Positions 15,826 to 16,184 of a DNA stretch of 16,184 nt are shown piece by piece; position 1 is the first letter of the stretch, and the number at the start of each line of letters is the position of its first letter. The stretch comes from DASYTH01 sp035762905 (GTDB lineage Bacteria; Actinomycetota; Actinomycetes; Mycobacteriales; Pseudonocardiaceae). Location: contig NZ_DASUCC010000039.1 in assembly GCF_035762905.1 (NCBI RefSeq), positions 1 through 16,184 on the forward strand, read 5' to 3'. Made by a program: the position numbers and the translations under genes. A model generated the notes under the pieces. That model did not search any database, was not told the DNA's origin, and saw only the letters and a program-made list of their open reading frames with translations.

Positions 15826-15908
15826 TGCCGCACCATCGCGCGGTGCCAACCGGTCCCGCAAACTGCCAGCACTTCAGTGACCCGGTGGCAAACTCCGATG
15901 CTGTCGGC
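15826..15908. promoter_or_regulatory. divergent promoter region with repeated GCAAACT
   Basis: The region between the hypothetical gene and the XRE gene contains GCAAACT at 15858-15864 and 15888-15894, 30 bases (about three helical turns) apart on the same face. TGCCA and TGGCA also occur between and beside them. This spacing suits a bound regulator, but no -10 or -35 is convincing. Confidence 0.35.
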
Positions 15909-16184
15909 ATGACACGACGACGGGGAGTGCCGGTCCGCCAACGCCGGGTATCCACCGAACTCCGCGACCTGCGCAAGAAGGCGGGCCTCACCTGCGCCGA
16001 CGTAGCCAGGGCATTGGGCACCTCGATCACCAAAATCAGCCGCATGGAGACCGGCGACCGCGGCCTCTACCCCGACGACGTCGCCGCCCTCCTCGGCCTC
16101 TACCGCGTGCCAACCAAACGCCGCGAGGAACTCCTCGACCTCGTCCGCAATGGCGCCGAACCCAATTGGTGGCAACTCAAGCCC
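15909..16184 (+). CDS. XRE-family helix-turn-helix regulator, 5' part only
   Basis: An open frame of 92 codons runs off the right edge from the ATG at 15909. It reads MTRRRGVPVRQRRVSTELRD, then the helix-turn-helix LRKKAGLTCADVARALGTSITKISRMETGDRG (about 21-52), then PDDVAALLGLYRVPTKRREELLDLVRNG and PNWWQLKP at the cut. This layout matches the large actinomycete group with an HTH_31 domain followed by a DUF5753 C-terminal domain, which should continue past the window; such regulators often pair with small DUF397 genes. It is not preceded by a clear ribosome binding site. An ATG at 15898 is out of frame. An antisense open frame over the same bases is a shadow. Confidence 0.88.
   Translation, partial: MTRRRGVPVRQRRVSTELRDLRKKAGLTCADVARALGTSITKISRMETGDRGLYPDDVAALLGLYRVPTKRREELLDLVRNGAEPNWWQLKP

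Noticed and set aside
15822..16175. Minus-strand 117-codon frame at the right edge
   Set aside because: It is antisense to the XRE regulator, which has a clear helix-turn-helix in the plus strand.

Overview
The window is high-GC, dense bacterial chromosome from an actinomycete. Supporting signs are strong G/C third-position bias, frequent GTG and TTG starts, ATGA stop/start overlaps, leaderless-looking promoters, a mycothiol-type (MDMPI/DinB) protein, an MmyB-like regulator and XRE regulators. Gene content and order suggest a Pseudonocardiales-type genome, but genus cannot be assigned by reading alone.

Region 1 (70-4495, minus strand) is a methylmalonyl-CoA mutase operon, mutA-mutB-meaB. All three genes are joined by 4-base ATGA overlaps. 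The small subunit is unusually short and lacks the vestigial C-terminal B12-like domain. Region 2 (4564-8798, plus strand) holds a transmembrane Ser/Thr kinase, a purine nucleoside phosphorylase and a phosphomannomutase/phosphoglucomutase that overlaps the phosphorylase by 4 bases. Two hairpins with identical 10-base loops abut the phosphorylase start codon and lie inside a possible 32-codon leader ORF.

Region 3 (8802-14234) is a block of small, self-regulated modules. These are an SDR divergent from an MmyB-like regulator with a 15-base dyad between them; a macro-domain protein overlapping a small flavodoxin-like protein; a MerR regulator overlapping an aldo/keto reductase behind a typical 19-base-spacer MerR promoter; and a ribbon-helix-helix/Doc-like toxin-antitoxin pair divergent from a TetR regulator, with a palindrome at each promoter. 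From memory of the M. tuberculosis order (deoD-pmmB-upp), this block sits between pmmB and upp as an accessory insertion.

Region 4 (14244-16184) has uracil phosphoribosyltransferase (minus), a divergent DinB/MDMPI-type protein, a small hypothetical protein and the 5' part of an XRE regulator cut by the window end. The housekeeping theme is propionyl/methylmalonyl-CoA metabolism plus purine and pyrimidine salvage.

No tRNA, rRNA, CRISPR array, transposase or phage gene was seen. No gap without a gene exceeds about 110 bases. No clearly new multi-gene system is evident. The most distinctive signals are the paired hairpins before the phosphorylase, the truncated mutase subunit, the altered active-site motifs in the macro-domain and Doc-like proteins, and the compact palindromic promoters.
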